Positions 41,103 to 50,638 are shown, counted from the first letter of the stretch. The stretch is DNA of 64,000 nt from CAVVJA01 sp963809815 (GCA_963809815.1 CAWELM010000024.1:124001-188000), one strand, 5' to 3'. Program-made: numbers and translations. Notes: generated from the sequence alone by a model not told the origin.

Positions 41103-41798
41103 ATGACGCGGCTGGTAAGTGAATCCGACGAGTTGGAGGTCTGGCGGCAACGGGCTCGGGAGTCGATCCTTGATCTCAACGACGGCATCGTGACCGCTGC
41201 GGGTATCGCCGAGGGCTTTGCTAGCGCTGGCGCCACAACGAGCACGCTGCTCGTCGCCGGCGTGGCGACCATCATCGCCGGAGGGTTCACGGCGGCGAGC
41301 GCTCGCTACACGGAGATCACGACCGAATGGGAGATGAACCGGGCGCTGATCGAGGAGGAGCGGGCCAGCATTCAGACGAACCCGGAGGAGGAGTTCGAAG
41401 AACTCGTGGGCATCTATCAGGGCAAGGGCCTGGGCGCCGAGCTAGCCCGGCAGGTCGCCTCGGCGCTCACCGAGCATGACCCGCTCGCTGCGCATGCCGA
41501 CGCGGAATACGGTCTCGACGAATTGGGGCCGACGAGTGGTGCCGCGCCGGCGGCCGCCGTTGCCGGCCTGAGCTACGGCGTTGGCGCCGGTCTACCGCTC
41601 ATCGCGATCCGATGGCTCCCGCACGATCAGCGGATCATCCTGACGTTTGCCATCGTCCTTCTTGCCCTGGGCCTAACCGGTTGGTTCGCGTCGTGGCTGA
41701 CTCGGCTGCCAGCCCTGAAAATGGTTCGTCGCAATCTGATTCTGGGTGCTGCCGCGATGGCGGCGAGCCTGCTCATCGGGCTTGTGATACATGTCTAG
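41103..41798 (+). CDS. VIT1/CCC1-type transporter family protein
   Basis: A 231-residue membrane protein. The start reads LRARE-like: WRQRARESILDLNDGIVTAAGIAEGF, matching the VIT1 motif DGxxTxxGxxxG in the first helix. Then GVATIIAGGFTAASARYTEI, the metal-binding cytoplasmic helix NPEEEFEELVGIYQGKGLGAELARQVASALTEHDPL rich in Glu, and three more helices at about 135-230. Known: family exports or stores Fe2+/Mn2+ driven by protons. ATG at 41103 has no strong ribosome binding site. Followed closely by the DUF2252 gene. Confidence 0.9.
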   Translation: MTRLVSESDELEVWRQRARESILDLNDGIVTAAGIAEGFASAGATTSTLLVAGVATIIAGGFTAASARYTEITTEWEMNRALIEEERASIQTNPEEEFEELVGIYQGKGLGAELARQVASALTEHDPLAAHADAEYGLDELGPTSGAAPAAAVAGLSYGVGAGLPLIAIRWLPHDQRIILTFAIVLLALGLTGWFASWLTRLPALKMVRRNLILGAAAMAASLLIGLVIHV

Positions 41799-41820
41799 GG
41801 GAACTCATGACGGCAAGGCC

Positions 41821-43209
41821 ATGACGAACTCATTTCTAACATCGGTGCCGGACGATCGTTCCGTGCTCAGCGGTCCACCGTCATCGGCCGATCGAGTGGC
41901 AATAGGCCGCGCGGCCCGCGAGCGCGCACCGGTGGCGGGCTTGGCCGAATGGGATCCGGCGACGCGTCGCGCTGACGCATTGGCTATCGTGCTCGGCCAG
42001 AACGAGTCGCGGATGTCTAGGCTGATTCCGCTTCGTATGGCTCGAATGGCGATCTCACCCTGGACGTACTACCGCGGTGCGGCCGCGGTAATGGCCGCGG
42101 ATCTCGCCGGTTCTGCGAACACTGGCCTTGCCGTTCAGTTATGCGGCGACGCGCATGTCCTGAACTTCGGATTGTGGGCGACGCCGGAACGGCAGCTCTC
42201 CTTCGACCTGCGCGACTTCGACGAGACGCTCCGTGGTCCGTTTGAGTGGGACGTGAAGCGGTATCTCGCCAGTCTGGTCGTGCTGGCGCGAGACAATGGC
42301 CTGTCCGAAGGCACCGCCCGGCGAGCGGTCCAGTCCGGATTGCGTACCTACCGCAACGGGATCTCGCACTACGCAGCGGCCGGCATACTCGAGATCTGGT
42401 ACGACCTCATCACGGCAGGCGACCTATTGCAGGTGTTCGAGCCGGAAGAGCGGGAGCGATTTTCGGCACACCTGGACAAGCGGGCTCGGCGTCGCACGAG
42501 CGCGGGCGCGGCGCGCAAGCTGACCCGGGTCGTTGACGGGCGAACCCGGATCGTCGATGATCCGCCTATCCGGGTGCGACTCGACGGCAAGGTCTCCGAA
42601 GAGGATTCCGCCGCCCTAGCGAGCGAGATCGTCCAGGCGTACCGCGACAGCCTTCCGTACGAACGCCGCTACCTATTGGACCGGTTCACCTTCGTCGACG
42701 TCGTCCGGCAGGTGGTCGGCGTAGGCAGCGTCGGCATGCAGGTTTACTTGGTGCTCTTGGAGGGCCGCGGTCGAGATGATCCGCTGTTCCTGCAGATCAA
42801 GCAGGCCGGTCCGTCGGTGTACGAGCAATACCTCGGACCCAGCCCGTACCCGAACCACGGACAGCGGGTGATCACCGGGAAACGGCTGATCCAGGCTGCG
42901 AGTGACATCTTCGTCGGCTGGACGAGAGTGCGAGAGCTGGACTTCTATGTACGGCAATTCCGCGACATGAAGGTCATCGCCGACGGTCAGATGATCGCAC
43001 CGTACCTTGTGCACTTTGCCGGGCAATGCGGCGCGGTGCTCGCCCGAGCACACGCTCGCAGCGGGGATCCGGTGGCTATAGACAGCTATATCGGCAAGGG
43101 ACGCCGATTCGACAAGGCGATGGCGGAATTCGCCACGCGATACGCCGATCAAACTGCTCGCGACCACGAGCAGCTGGCCGACGCCGCGCGATCAGCCTCA
43201 ACGAGCTGA
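41821..43209 (+). CDS. DUF2252 domain-containing protein
   Basis: A 462-residue kinase-fold-like protein. Family blocks: RMSRLIPLRMARMAISPWTYYRGAAAVMAADLA, then VQLCGDAHVLNFGLWATPERQLSFDLRDFDETLRGPFEWDVKRYLASL, where GDxHxxNFG and DFDE resemble kinase catalytic and metal loops; and later LYQIKQAGPSVYEQYLG-like KQAGPS. Reaction unknown; known only as widespread in actinobacteria. I start at ATG 41821; an upstream ATG at 41791 overlaps the VIT1-type stop. Likely cotranscribed with the transporter. Confidence 0.9.
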   Translation: MTNSFLTSVPDDRSVLSGPPSSADRVAIGRAARERAPVAGLAEWDPATRRADALAIVLGQNESRMSRLIPLRMARMAISPWTYYRGAAAVMAADLAGSANTGLAVQLCGDAHVLNFGLWATPERQLSFDLRDFDETLRGPFEWDVKRYLASLVVLARDNGLSEGTARRAVQSGLRTYRNGISHYAAAGILEIWYDLITAGDLLQVFEPEERERFSAHLDKRARRRTSAGAARKLTRVVDGRTRIVDDPPIRVRLDGKVSEEDSAALASEIVQAYRDSLPYERRYLLDRFTFVDVVRQVVGVGSVGMQVYLVLLEGRGRDDPLFLQIKQAGPSVYEQYLGPSPYPNHGQRVITGKRLIQAASDIFVGWTRVRELDFYVRQFRDMKVIADGQMIAPYLVHFAGQCGAVLARAHARSGDPVAIDSYIGKGRRFDKAMAEFATRYADQTARDHEQLADAARSASTS

Positions 43210-43242
43210 GCTCGTTGGCTTCACGCCCGGCCGCAGGTGGCG

Positions 43243-44928
43243 TCACGCTGCGGGCTGCTGTTGCTGGACAAAGTCCTTCTGCCGGATTGTCAGGAACGTG
43301 ATGACAGCCGCGGTGAGCGCGATGATCGCGGCGACCAGCAAGATGAAGTTGAGGCCCGTGGTGAACGAGCTGACCGTGATCTCACGCACCTGAGCCCGAA
43401 GTGCCGGCGGCGCGGAGCTAAACGTCTGCGATGCCCCGCCAGATTGGACCGCTTTGGCAATCCTCGAACCGTTCCCTGCGAGCGCCGGCACCTGCGCAAC
43501 CTGACTCGTCACTTCGCTGGTGAATCGGTTGGAGAACAGCGTGCCGAGCAACGCGATGCCGGTGGCGATGCCGACTTGGCGGAATGTTGAGTTGATGCCC
43601 GAGGCCATGCCGGCGCGGCGCGGGTCGACGACGCCGATGGCAGTCGACGCCAGCGGCGGATTGACCAGACCGACGCCGACGCCGGCGACGATCAGGCCCG
43701 GTAACAGGTGGGTCCACGTCGAGTTGACGTCAAGGCCGCGCATCAGCAGGAGTCCGATCCCGATCACCGCGAGACCCGGACCGATGAGTAGTCGCACGGG
43801 CACGAATGAGGTCAGCCGCCCGGCAATCGCCGACGTCACCAGGATTGCCCCTGATATGACGAGGAAGCGAACGCCCGTTTGCAGTGCGCTCAGCCCCAGG
43901 ATGTCCTGCAGATACAGGACCAAGTACAGGAACATGGCGAAGATCGAGGCGCTGATGCCGAAGGCGGCGACGAGGCCACCGCTGAAGGTCGGCAACCGGA
44001 ACAGCGATAGATCGAACATTGGAGAGGCAATCCGCGCCTCCACCAGAACGAACGCCACGAGCAGCACCGCGGAGGCGATAAAGCAGCCGATCACGAGGCC
44101 GTCACTGAACGTGCGCTGATTCGACTCGATGAGTCCGTAGATCAGGCTCGCCAGCGCGAGTGTGAACGTGGCGAAGCCGGCCCAGTCTGGACGGCGGGCC
44201 CGAGGATCGCGGGACTCCGACACCTTGGCGGCGGTGAGCGCGATCGCGGCGACCCCCACCGGCGCGTTGACGAAGAAGATCCACCGCCAAGACAGTCCAG
44301 ACGTCAGGATGCCGCCCAACAACGGGCCGATGGCCACGGCCAGCCCGGTGATAGCGCCCCAGACACCGAAGGCGATGCCTCGATCCTTGCCGCGGAAGGC
44401 ATTCGCAAGCAGCGCCAGCGAGACCGAGAACATGATCGCGCCGCCGATACCTTGCACCGCTCTGGACAACTGCAGCATCAGCGTGGTTTGGGCGGCTCCG
44501 CAGAGTAACGAGGCCACCGTGAACACGCCGACCCCGATCAAGTAAAGGAGGCGACGGCCGTACATGTCGGCCAAGCTGCCAGCGGTGAGCAGGAAGGCGG
44601 CCAAGGTCAGGGCATACGCGTCAACGACCCACTGCAGGTCGGAGAAGCTGGAATGCAAGGCGGTTTGGATGTCCGGCAATGCGACATTGACGATCGTGAT
44701 GTCCAGCAAGAGCATGAACGTGCCGAGGCAGACCGCCACCAGCGTCCACCACTTGTCGTCGGCCGCCCCGACCGTGGACGGCTCGGTGCTGGCCGGCCGG
44801 TCTCCTACTGCTGGGGCTGGCTCGACGCGATCGGTGATCGTAGGTCCGCGCCCGTCCACGGCGCCGTAGGCGGCGTCGCTTCCGCGCACAGGTGGGGCAG
44901 CATTCGGGTCGGTCACGGCACCCTCCAC
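43243..44928 (-). CDS. MFS transporter, DHA2 (EmrB/QacA) family, 14 TM
   Basis: A 561-residue drug:H+ antiporter-type protein. Motifs: LDITIVNVALPDIQ (motif D1 of DHA2), DAYALTLAAFLLTAGSLADMYGRRLLY (motif A), RAVQGIGGAIMFSVSLAL (motif B), and GPLLGGILTSGLSWRWIFFVNAPVG (motif C). About 14 transmembrane helices. N-terminal 50 residues are cytosolic and Pro/Asp-rich; there is an insertion in the last external loop. Exports lipophilic drugs or metabolites. Convergent with DUF2252, divergent from the YoaK gene. No local regulator. Confidence 0.94.
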   Translation of the reverse strand: MEGAVTDPNAAPPVRGSDAAYGAVDGRGPTITDRVEPAPAVGDRPASTEPSTVGAADDKWWTLVAVCLGTFMLLLDITIVNVALPDIQTALHSSFSDLQWVVDAYALTLAAFLLTAGSLADMYGRRLLYLIGVGVFTVASLLCGAAQTTLMLQLSRAVQGIGGAIMFSVSLALLANAFRGKDRGIAFGVWGAITGLAVAIGPLLGGILTSGLSWRWIFFVNAPVGVAAIALTAAKVSESRDPRARRPDWAGFATFTLALASLIYGLIESNQRTFSDGLVIGCFIASAVLLVAFVLVEARIASPMFDLSLFRLPTFSGGLVAAFGISASIFAMFLYLVLYLQDILGLSALQTGVRFLVISGAILVTSAIAGRLTSFVPVRLLIGPGLAVIGIGLLLMRGLDVNSTWTHLLPGLIVAGVGVGLVNPPLASTAIGVVDPRRAGMASGINSTFRQVGIATGIALLGTLFSNRFTSEVTSQVAQVPALAGNGSRIAKAVQSGGASQTFSSAPPALRAQVREITVSSFTTGLNFILLVAAIIALTAAVITFLTIRQKDFVQQQQPAA

Positions 44929-45094
44929 GGCGTCAGCGCCCCCCGATCGAAGGGGCCACGGTCGACAGTAATCACCCGGTCCGACAGTGTGGGCGAGTCC
45001 CCGGACGATCGGTGCTCCCTGGCAGATCGGAGACTTGGAACGCCGGCAGTTCGGCGCGGGCCCCCTCGATTGCCTGGACTACACTCCGCGCGAC

Positions 45095-45787
45095 ATGACG
45101 GCCATTCGTACGCGCCCGGAGACGATGTTGCAGGGCGTGTTGCTCGCAACGGTCGGTGGCTTTCTCGATGCCTTCACGTACGTCGCCTATCGGGTCTTCG
45201 CCAATGTCCAGACCGGGAATGTTGTCCTGTTCGGCGTCGACGTCGCGGCCGCGCATTGGCGCCAAGCGTGGCTGCGCCTCGCACCCGTGGCCGCGTTTCT
45301 CCTCGGGGTTCTCATCGTTGAACGGCTGGGCAGGATCCGGCGGTTGCGCCGGCCGCTGCGGATCGCGTTGGCTATCGAGATCATCGGCGTCGCGGTTGTC
45401 GCGACGCTCCCGGACCAGAGTCCAGAACTCGTCATCACGGTGATCGTCTCATTGGTCGCCGCAATCCAGTTCGCGATGTTTCGCACGTTGGTTGACACGC
45501 CATACACCTCGTTGGCGACCAGCGGCAACATGCGCAGCATGGTTGTCGCCTTGCATCGACGGTTTGTCGACCGGGACCGGTCGGCTGGACCACAGGCGGT
45601 TAGGTTCAGCGCCGTCGTGGGCGGATTCATGGCTGGTGCGGTGATCGGCGCGCTCACCACCGACCATTGGGGGCATGCGGCGGCGGCCATCCCGGCCGGC
45701 CTCCTCGTCGTGGTCTTCGTTGCGCTTGTCCGCGAGACTCGGCGGCTCGAGCGGGCAGAGGCGCGGCCATCGGCGGACGACAGCTAG
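45095..45787 (+). CDS. YoaK family (DUF1275) membrane protein
   Basis: A 230-residue protein with six predicted helices. Family hallmarks: LLATVGGFLDAFTYVAYRVFANVQTGNVVLFGV at the N-terminus, AIQFAMFRTLVDTPYTSLATSGNMRSM in the middle, and a final helix pair with GGFMAGAVIGALTTDHWGHAAAAIPAGLLVVV. Function unknown; possibly transport. ATG at 45095 chosen because the membrane segment begins soon after. Its end is 3 bp from a perfect 17-bp inverted repeat shared with the convergent CAP-domain gene. Confidence 0.9.
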   Translation: MTAIRTRPETMLQGVLLATVGGFLDAFTYVAYRVFANVQTGNVVLFGVDVAAAHWRQAWLRLAPVAAFLLGVLIVERLGRIRRLRRPLRIALAIEIIGVAVVATLPDQSPELVITVIVSLVAAIQFAMFRTLVDTPYTSLATSGNMRSMVVALHRRFVDRDRSAGPQAVRFSAVVGGFMAGAVIGALTTDHWGHAAAAIPAGLLVVVFVALVRETRRLERAEARPSADDS

Positions 45788-45790
45788 CGA

Positions 45791-45836
45791 TTCGTATGCA
45801 TATTCCGCGGGTCGGGCAACGGAATATGCATACGAA
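45791..45836. terminator. perfect 17-bp inverted repeat between convergent genes, likely bidirectional terminator
   Basis: TTCGTATGCATATTCCG (45791-45807) pairs with its exact complement (45820-45836) around a 12-base loop. It fills the 53-bp space between the YoaK and CAP-domain stop codons. The stem is unusually AT-rich for this genome and holds the inner palindrome ATGCAT on each arm. Confidence 0.6.
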
Positions 45837-45840
45837 CCAT

Positions 45841-46692
45841 TCAGGCGAGCCGGGCGAAGTCCTCGGTCAGCCATAGTCGGCCGTGGGTCGAGTCGAGGTA
45901 GACGTCGACGCCTACGACGGTGAAGGTGGCCGACAGGATGTTGCGCCGGTGGCCGTCATTCGGCGGCGTTTCGCCGAGCATGCTCGCCTCGATCCCGAGC
46001 GCGCCAGCTTGCGTCATGTCGCTGGTCCATCCGATGTTCTCGCCCGCAGCCGTCCAGGACACGCCCGCATTCGTTTCGCGGGTGCCGAGATCGGGTTCGC
46101 CCGGAAGCTGATGTGACAGCTGGTTCGCCGCGGCCATCGCCAGGTCGTGCCCGTGCGCGCTGCTCTGTAGAGCGGCGTAGACGGTGAGCGCGGGCAACCC
46201 CTGCTGGGCTCGGGCCGAGTTGATGGCTGCAACGACGGCGGTAGCGATCGAGGCGGCGGCCGTCGATCCGTCGCCGCGCGGCGACGGAGGGGGCGGAGCC
46301 GGGTTCGGCGGCCGAGGCGGCGGAGCCGTCGTTGCACGAGGCACGGGCGTCGTGCTGGACGCGGAGGCCGCCGGCGTCCTGGCCGGACGTCCAAGCGGAC
46401 GGGTCGTCTTCGCTGGGCCGGGCGGCCTGACGCGGGAGGAGGGAGCGCGGGTGGACGGCGGCCCTATCCGTGACGAGCCGGTGACGGGAGCGGCTGCGAT
46501 GGGAGCCGCCGCAGTCGACGTCACAGGCAGGGCGCTCGGTTGTGGGTTGGCCTGCTCCGCCCACCCGGCGACCGCTGCCGTGGTTGCTCCAGCAAGAACG
46601 GTGGCGGCGATCGCGGCAACCCAGTACCGGATTCCAGCCGTCGACCGACGCAGACGTCGATGCCGCCCACCGGCCCGACCTTTTGACGACAT
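45841..46692 (-). CDS. CAP domain-containing (SCP-like) membrane-anchored or secreted protein
   Basis: A 283-residue exported protein. A hydrophobic helix near residues 21-44 (YWVAAIAATVLAGATTAAVAG) serves as signal anchor. A Pro/Thr/Ser/Ala-rich linker fills about 45-150. The C-terminal CAP domain (155-283) shows INSARAQQGLPALTVYAALQSSAHGHDLAM, then GENIGW and HRRNIL, with the His and Glu residues of the CAP cavity (AHGHDLA, GENIGW). Function unknown; bacterial CAP proteins sit in the envelope. ATG at 46692 fits the short N-terminal basic stretch. Ends at the inverted repeat. Confidence 0.88.
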   Translation of the reverse strand: MSSKGRAGGRHRRLRRSTAGIRYWVAAIAATVLAGATTAAVAGWAEQANPQPSALPVTSTAAAPIAAAPVTGSSRIGPPSTRAPSSRVRPPGPAKTTRPLGRPARTPAASASSTTPVPRATTAPPPRPPNPAPPPPSPRGDGSTAAASIATAVVAAINSARAQQGLPALTVYAALQSSAHGHDLAMAAANQLSHQLPGEPDLGTRETNAGVSWTAAGENIGWTSDMTQAGALGIEASMLGETPPNDGHRRNILSATFTVVGVDVYLDSTHGRLWLTEDFARLA

Positions 46693-46785
46693 CGGCCCAC
46701 AATCATGGCCGAGATGACGTGTGAAGCCTGTATGGCTAGCCAATCTCTCCGATACCGCCCGTTGACGACTTCGACGAAAACCGAG

Positions 46786-47964
46786 CTACCTCGCGGTCAC
46801 GGTCTTGAGTAGCGGGGACGGGAAACGCGGCAATACGCGCTCACCGGCCAGCCAGTCGGTCAGCTTCGCCGCCTCGCGGTCGAGCCGTGTCCGGGCCAGT
46901 TTGGGGATTCTCTCGACAATGTCGACCACCACCCGGCCGGATGGCTCCTGGTGCCAGCCACCGACCACGCGCCCGTTCCACCACGCGGTCGGGCCGGCAT
47001 TGCCGTTCGAGTCGAACAACACCGCCCGATGCGGGCCGAGATACCAATCCCGGTCAGCCCAGCCCATCGGGGTCGGATCCAAGGCCGGCAAGAGGGCAAC
47101 CCAGGGTTCGACCTCAACCACTGGGTCAAGATCGTCCGGGAGCAGGTATCCGACGCTGCCATCGAGATCGACCTCGACGGCCGCTACGTCGGTCAAAGCG
47201 CGTTTGACGTCGGTGCTGCGCACGCCTAGCCACCACTTGAGATCGTTGGCGGTGCCGGGACCGAACGCGTGGAGCCAAGCTTGGGTCATCTGGGCAATGC
47301 CAGCATCGGCATCCATGTGGTCGAGGGGCGAGCCCAGCCAACGCGCCATCGAAGTCCACATCGGGCGGGACACGTTCCAGCCACCCCGATTGTTGCCGCG
47401 CACCGCGAGCCCGGCGGCCGACAGGATGGTCAACAGTCTCGGCCCAACGGGGGCGTCGGTTCCCCATTTGCCGGCTCCACCGACACGCATCTTCACATCG
47501 ACAATGGGAGCCGCTTCCCGCAATTGCGACGAGGTCAAGTCGGGATGGGACTCGAGCGCGGCGAGGACGGCTGCCTCGGCGTCACCCAGCCAACGCAAGC
47601 CGTCGGAGGCGACTGCGCTCGCCTCGATCTCCCTAATCGTCCGGCGGCGTTCCGAATCGGCCACCCGTGCGCCCGGGCCCGCCGTTGCGGCGGCCAGCAG
47701 CTCGCGGCTGAACACGAACAGCGTCCGTCGCATCGACAGATGCTTGATCAGCGTGCGGTCGGCGTACAACGCGCCGTCGAGATCCGCTCGGGCGAGATCA
47801 GCAACGCGGGCTCGGGCCGAGAGGTAGACGGTGGCCGGATCGGTCGCGTGCAGGCACACCATCGAGCGCGTTGCGTCGACGACGTCGCGTGCCCGATACT
47901 CGGCCGCGATCCGGTGTCGACGGGCTAGTCGGGCGCGCCGTTCGTCCGCATCGATGCGTCGCAC
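46786..47964 (-). CDS. winged helix DNA-binding domain-containing protein (HTH_42/AlkZ-like)
   Basis: A 392-residue protein. Seen: LARRHRIAAEYRARDVVDATRSMVCLHATDPATVYLSARARV, then LIKHLSMRRTLFVFSRELL, then FGPGTANDLKWWLGV and LLPALDPTPMGWADRDWYLGPHRAVLFDSNGNAGPTAWWNGRVVGGW. This is the HTH_42/DUF1006 family. Known: Streptomyces AlkZ of this family unhooks DNA crosslinks as a glycosylase, using a QxQ or QxD motif that I do not see here, so glycosylase activity is uncertain. ATG at 47964. Separate from its neighbours. Confidence 0.9.
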   Translation of the reverse strand: MRRIDADERRARLARRHRIAAEYRARDVVDATRSMVCLHATDPATVYLSARARVADLARADLDGALYADRTLIKHLSMRRTLFVFSRELLAAATAGPGARVADSERRRTIREIEASAVASDGLRWLGDAEAAVLAALESHPDLTSSQLREAAPIVDVKMRVGGAGKWGTDAPVGPRLLTILSAAGLAVRGNNRGGWNVSRPMWTSMARWLGSPLDHMDADAGIAQMTQAWLHAFGPGTANDLKWWLGVRSTDVKRALTDVAAVEVDLDGSVGYLLPDDLDPVVEVEPWVALLPALDPTPMGWADRDWYLGPHRAVLFDSNGNAGPTAWWNGRVVGGWHQEPSGRVVVDIVERIPKLARTRLDREAAKLTDWLAGERVLPRFPSPLLKTVTAR

Positions 47965-48007
47965 GCGATCGATCTTGCCAGCGCCTTACGACATTGCTGG
48001 GATCACG

Positions 48008-48877
48008 TCACGTGACGGTTCGCACCCGAGCGATGACGTCGGCGAGGGCGGCCAGGTGCTCGTCGACACTCCGGAAACCCATGCCCATCGTGTTGATGCC
48101 CAGATGAGTCGCGCCCAGCTTCTGCCAACCGGTGACGAAGGCGAGCCAGCTGTCCCGAGGCTCGCGGGCAATGGTGAGCCGAGCCTCAATGCCGATTTCC
48201 GTCGGACTCCGTCCGGCCTCCCCGGCGTAACCCCGAATGCGGTCGAGCAGCGCCGCGGCCTCGTCATCCGGTGGCCGTTGCGGCAGCCAGCCGTCACCAA
48301 TTCGCCCGATGCGTCGCAGAACGGTCCCGGCCACCCCGCCGATCCAGATCGGAATGTTCTGCCGTACCGGAAGCGGCCTGATCCCCGCATTGTCGACGTG
48401 GTGCCAGCGGCCGTGATACGTGATCGTGGGGGCGGTCCACAAGGCCCGCATGAGCTCGATCTGTTCCTCGCTCCGCGCTCCTCGGTTGGCGAAAGACTCG
48501 CCCAGTCCCTCGTACTCCACTGGGTTCCAGCCCACGCCGATGCCCAACCGCATCCGTCCCCGGCTGAGCACATCCACCTCAGCGGCCTGCTTCGCCACCA
48601 GTACGGTCTGGCGCTGCGGCAGGATCAGCACGCCGGTCACCAGCTCGACGGAGGTCGTAAGCGCCGCGACGTAGCCGAGCAGAACGAACACCTCGTGGAA
48701 GGAATCGTCACTGGAATAGCCCCGCCAGCCCTCTCTGGTCGAGGTTCCGGCGCCGAGCACATGGTCGTAAACGAGGATGTGGTGATAACCGAGCTGTTCG
48801 ACCTGGGTCGCCCAGCGCGCGACGTCAGCCGGATCGGTGCCAATCTCCGTCTGCGGAAAGACCGCCCCGATTCGCAC
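48008..48877 (-). CDS. LLM class F420-dependent oxidoreductase
   Basis: A 289-residue luciferase-like monooxygenase. Key blocks: MRIGAVFPQTEIGTDPADVARWATQVEQLGYHHILVYDHVLG, then LGYVAALTTSVELVTGVLILPQRQTVLVAKQAAEVDVLSRGRMRLGIGVGWNPVEYEGLG. The GVGWNPVEYEGLG stretch marks the F420-using subgroup (TIGR03619 from memory). TIM barrel, cytosolic. Substrate unknown; may act on redox-active small molecules. ATG at 48877. Adjacent minus-strand lipase gene starts 26 bp beyond its end region upstream; weak evidence of an operon. Confidence 0.92.
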   Translation of the reverse strand: MRIGAVFPQTEIGTDPADVARWATQVEQLGYHHILVYDHVLGAGTSTREGWRGYSSDDSFHEVFVLLGYVAALTTSVELVTGVLILPQRQTVLVAKQAAEVDVLSRGRMRLGIGVGWNPVEYEGLGESFANRGARSEEQIELMRALWTAPTITYHGRWHHVDNAGIRPLPVRQNIPIWIGGVAGTVLRRIGRIGDGWLPQRPPDDEAAALLDRIRGYAGEAGRSPTEIGIEARLTIAREPRDSWLAFVTGWQKLGATHLGINTMGMGFRSVDEHLAALADVIARVRTVT

Positions 48878-48903
48878 GCGTGATCACCTCGTAGACAGAC
48901 GGA

Positions 48904-49746
48904 CTATCCGGTTGGCTGGCAAGCAGAGTTCAACGGCACAGTGGCTGGGGAAAGGACATGCAGGTAGGTATCGAGCGCATGCGCACAGCTCAAGCTCCAA
49001 CGCGCCTTGCCCAGCGAGTTGATCGCATAGCCGGCGGTCACGGGCTGATAGTTGTCCGAGCTGTCGGCCGGGAAGTAGGGGACGACGTCGACGAGGTTGT
49101 AGATCCGCCAGGACACGCCAATCAGACCACCGTAGCGCGCGGCGAACGTGGCGTCACCAACATGTGGCGATGCGAACGTCCACGCCTGCGGCTTGACGGT
49201 CGTGTTCGCGGCGAGGTCGGCGACCAGAAGTGTTGCCAGGGCCCCGCCGAGACTATGGCCGGACACGACGGTGGGAATGGCCGGATCAAGTCCGTTCGCG
49301 AAGCTCACGATCGTGTCTGCCACCTCGAGAGCGAACGCACGAGCTGGTTGAGAACTCGCTTGCTCGCCTGGTGTCATGGTGCCGAGTGTTCGGTAAACAT
49401 CGAAGAATCCTTCGGCGACTTGTCCGCCGTCGGAAACCGACGTGAACGGCACCAGCTTCCAGTGCAAGTCGTCCCACCACTCGGTCTTCGAGGCGGTGCC
49501 TCGCAGCGCGACCACGGCGGTCACCGGGTCGCCGCCGACAGCGACGAATCCATAGAACACGCGCGATTGCGTAGGACCAAGGAAGTCCGACATCTGGATC
49601 GTGCGCACGAGCGTATAGCCCGCAGGCATGTTCGTGATCGTGGCGGGATTGATCTCGCTGGGATTGCTGACGTACTGGTCGTAAGCGGCTTGCACGAACG
49701 GCCCCCAGCTGACCGCGGTCACCGGGTTCATGGTGTCAGTGGGCAC
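48904..49746 (-). CDS. lipase family (class 3) alpha/beta-hydrolase
   Basis: A 280-residue hydrolase. Nucleophile elbow GHSLGG with S165; catalytic Asp D220 in NLVDVVPYFP; His candidates H256/H263 near the C-terminus. Preceding helix: FASPHVGDATFAARY. The N-terminus has no signal peptide, so the enzyme is probably cytosolic, unlike most fungal class 3 lipases. Acts on acylglycerols or similar esters by family analogy. ATG at 49746. The stop is 26 bp upstream of the LLM gene start on the same strand. Confidence 0.9.
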   Translation of the reverse strand: MPTDTMNPVTAVSWGPFVQAAYDQYVSNPSEINPATITNMPAGYTLVRTIQMSDFLGPTQSRVFYGFVAVGGDPVTAVVALRGTASKTEWWDDLHWKLVPFTSVSDGGQVAEGFFDVYRTLGTMTPGEQASSQPARAFALEVADTIVSFANGLDPAIPTVVSGHSLGGALATLLVADLAANTTVKPQAWTFASPHVGDATFAARYGGLIGVSWRIYNLVDVVPYFPADSSDNYQPVTAGYAINSLGKARWSLSCAHALDTYLHVLSPATVPLNSACQPTG

Positions 49747-49777
49747 AGCCTCTCCGCCGCCGATCTCCAGCCTGATA

Positions 49778-50548
49778 TCAAGTCTTAGAGCCTACGCGTG
49801 GATCAAGATCGGCCAGTTCGCCGACCGGGACAGCTATCCAGCCCTCGATGATCGCCTCGGATAACTCATGTGGTCCGGGTACTGACACCGCGCCCGGCAG
49901 GGTCGCGGCGCGAGCGTTCAGGGCGGCGACGACTGCGTCGAAGACATCGTCGGACCGGGCGCATGCGGCCCGGTGTTCGGTCGAAATGGCCAACCAGGAC
50001 GACGTTGCGTCAAGGACGCGATCTACAAGGATGCGACGCGTGCCGGCATTCGGTCCGCCCTTGTAACGCCGCGATTCATACCCCCACCGTCTGAGTGCCG
50101 CTGCCGGGTACACCTCGACCACCCGCCCGTGGCCGGAGCGGTCCACCGGTTCGCCCGGCATCGCCAGCGCGGACAGCAGCCCAGCAGCTCGCATCGCGGC
50201 TCGCCCGATCCGGTCGCTGGAGACGCTCAACGGGAACGGACCACCAGCGTGGACAACGGCGAGATCCGTGCGTCGGTACGCAAGCGGCCGTCGAGCTTCG
50301 ATGTCGCTCCCCTCGCCCGGCCTTATGTCACCGCGCGCGTGACGCTGCACAAAGTCGACGAACGCCACCGGCCATCCAAGCGGGCAGTCGATGCCGACCT
50401 TGTCGGCCGGGCGTGCCGCCTCGACCAGCATGCGATCGGTCGCGCCTAACGCCAGCTGCTCGATAACGGCGACGGTCTTCTCCCAGCGGATCACAGCCAT
50501 CGCCGACCGGGCAGCTTCGGCGGCGAGATCAATGCCGACGGTTAGCAC
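49778..50548 (-). CDS. DUF429 domain-containing protein (RNase H-like fold)
   Basis: A 256-residue protein of the DUF429 family. Blocks: MLTVGIDLAAEAARSAMAVIRW at the N-terminal strand with the first acidic residue, KVGIDCPLGWPVAFVDF with the second, and DVFDAVVAALNARAA near the end with a third Asp. Three acids on this layout fit a predicted RNase H-like nuclease; no activity is proven for the family. ATG at 50548. Upstream of it is a divergent cupin gene. The 31-bp gap to the lipase gene allows an operon. Confidence 0.87.
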   Translation of the reverse strand: MLTVGIDLAAEAARSAMAVIRWEKTVAVIEQLALGATDRMLVEAARPADKVGIDCPLGWPVAFVDFVQRHARGDIRPGEGSDIEARRPLAYRRTDLAVVHAGGPFPLSVSSDRIGRAAMRAAGLLSALAMPGEPVDRSGHGRVVEVYPAAALRRWGYESRRYKGGPNAGTRRILVDRVLDATSSWLAISTEHRAACARSDDVFDAVVAALNARAATLPGAVSVPGPHELSEAIIEGWIAVPVGELADLDPRVGSKT

Positions 50549-50638
50549 CGGGAAACACTATCTGTGCCATGGATTGTGGAATTTGATCAGGACCTGCGAG
50601 CTGATCTCGATCGGTGATCGCCGACTACACTGCCAAAG

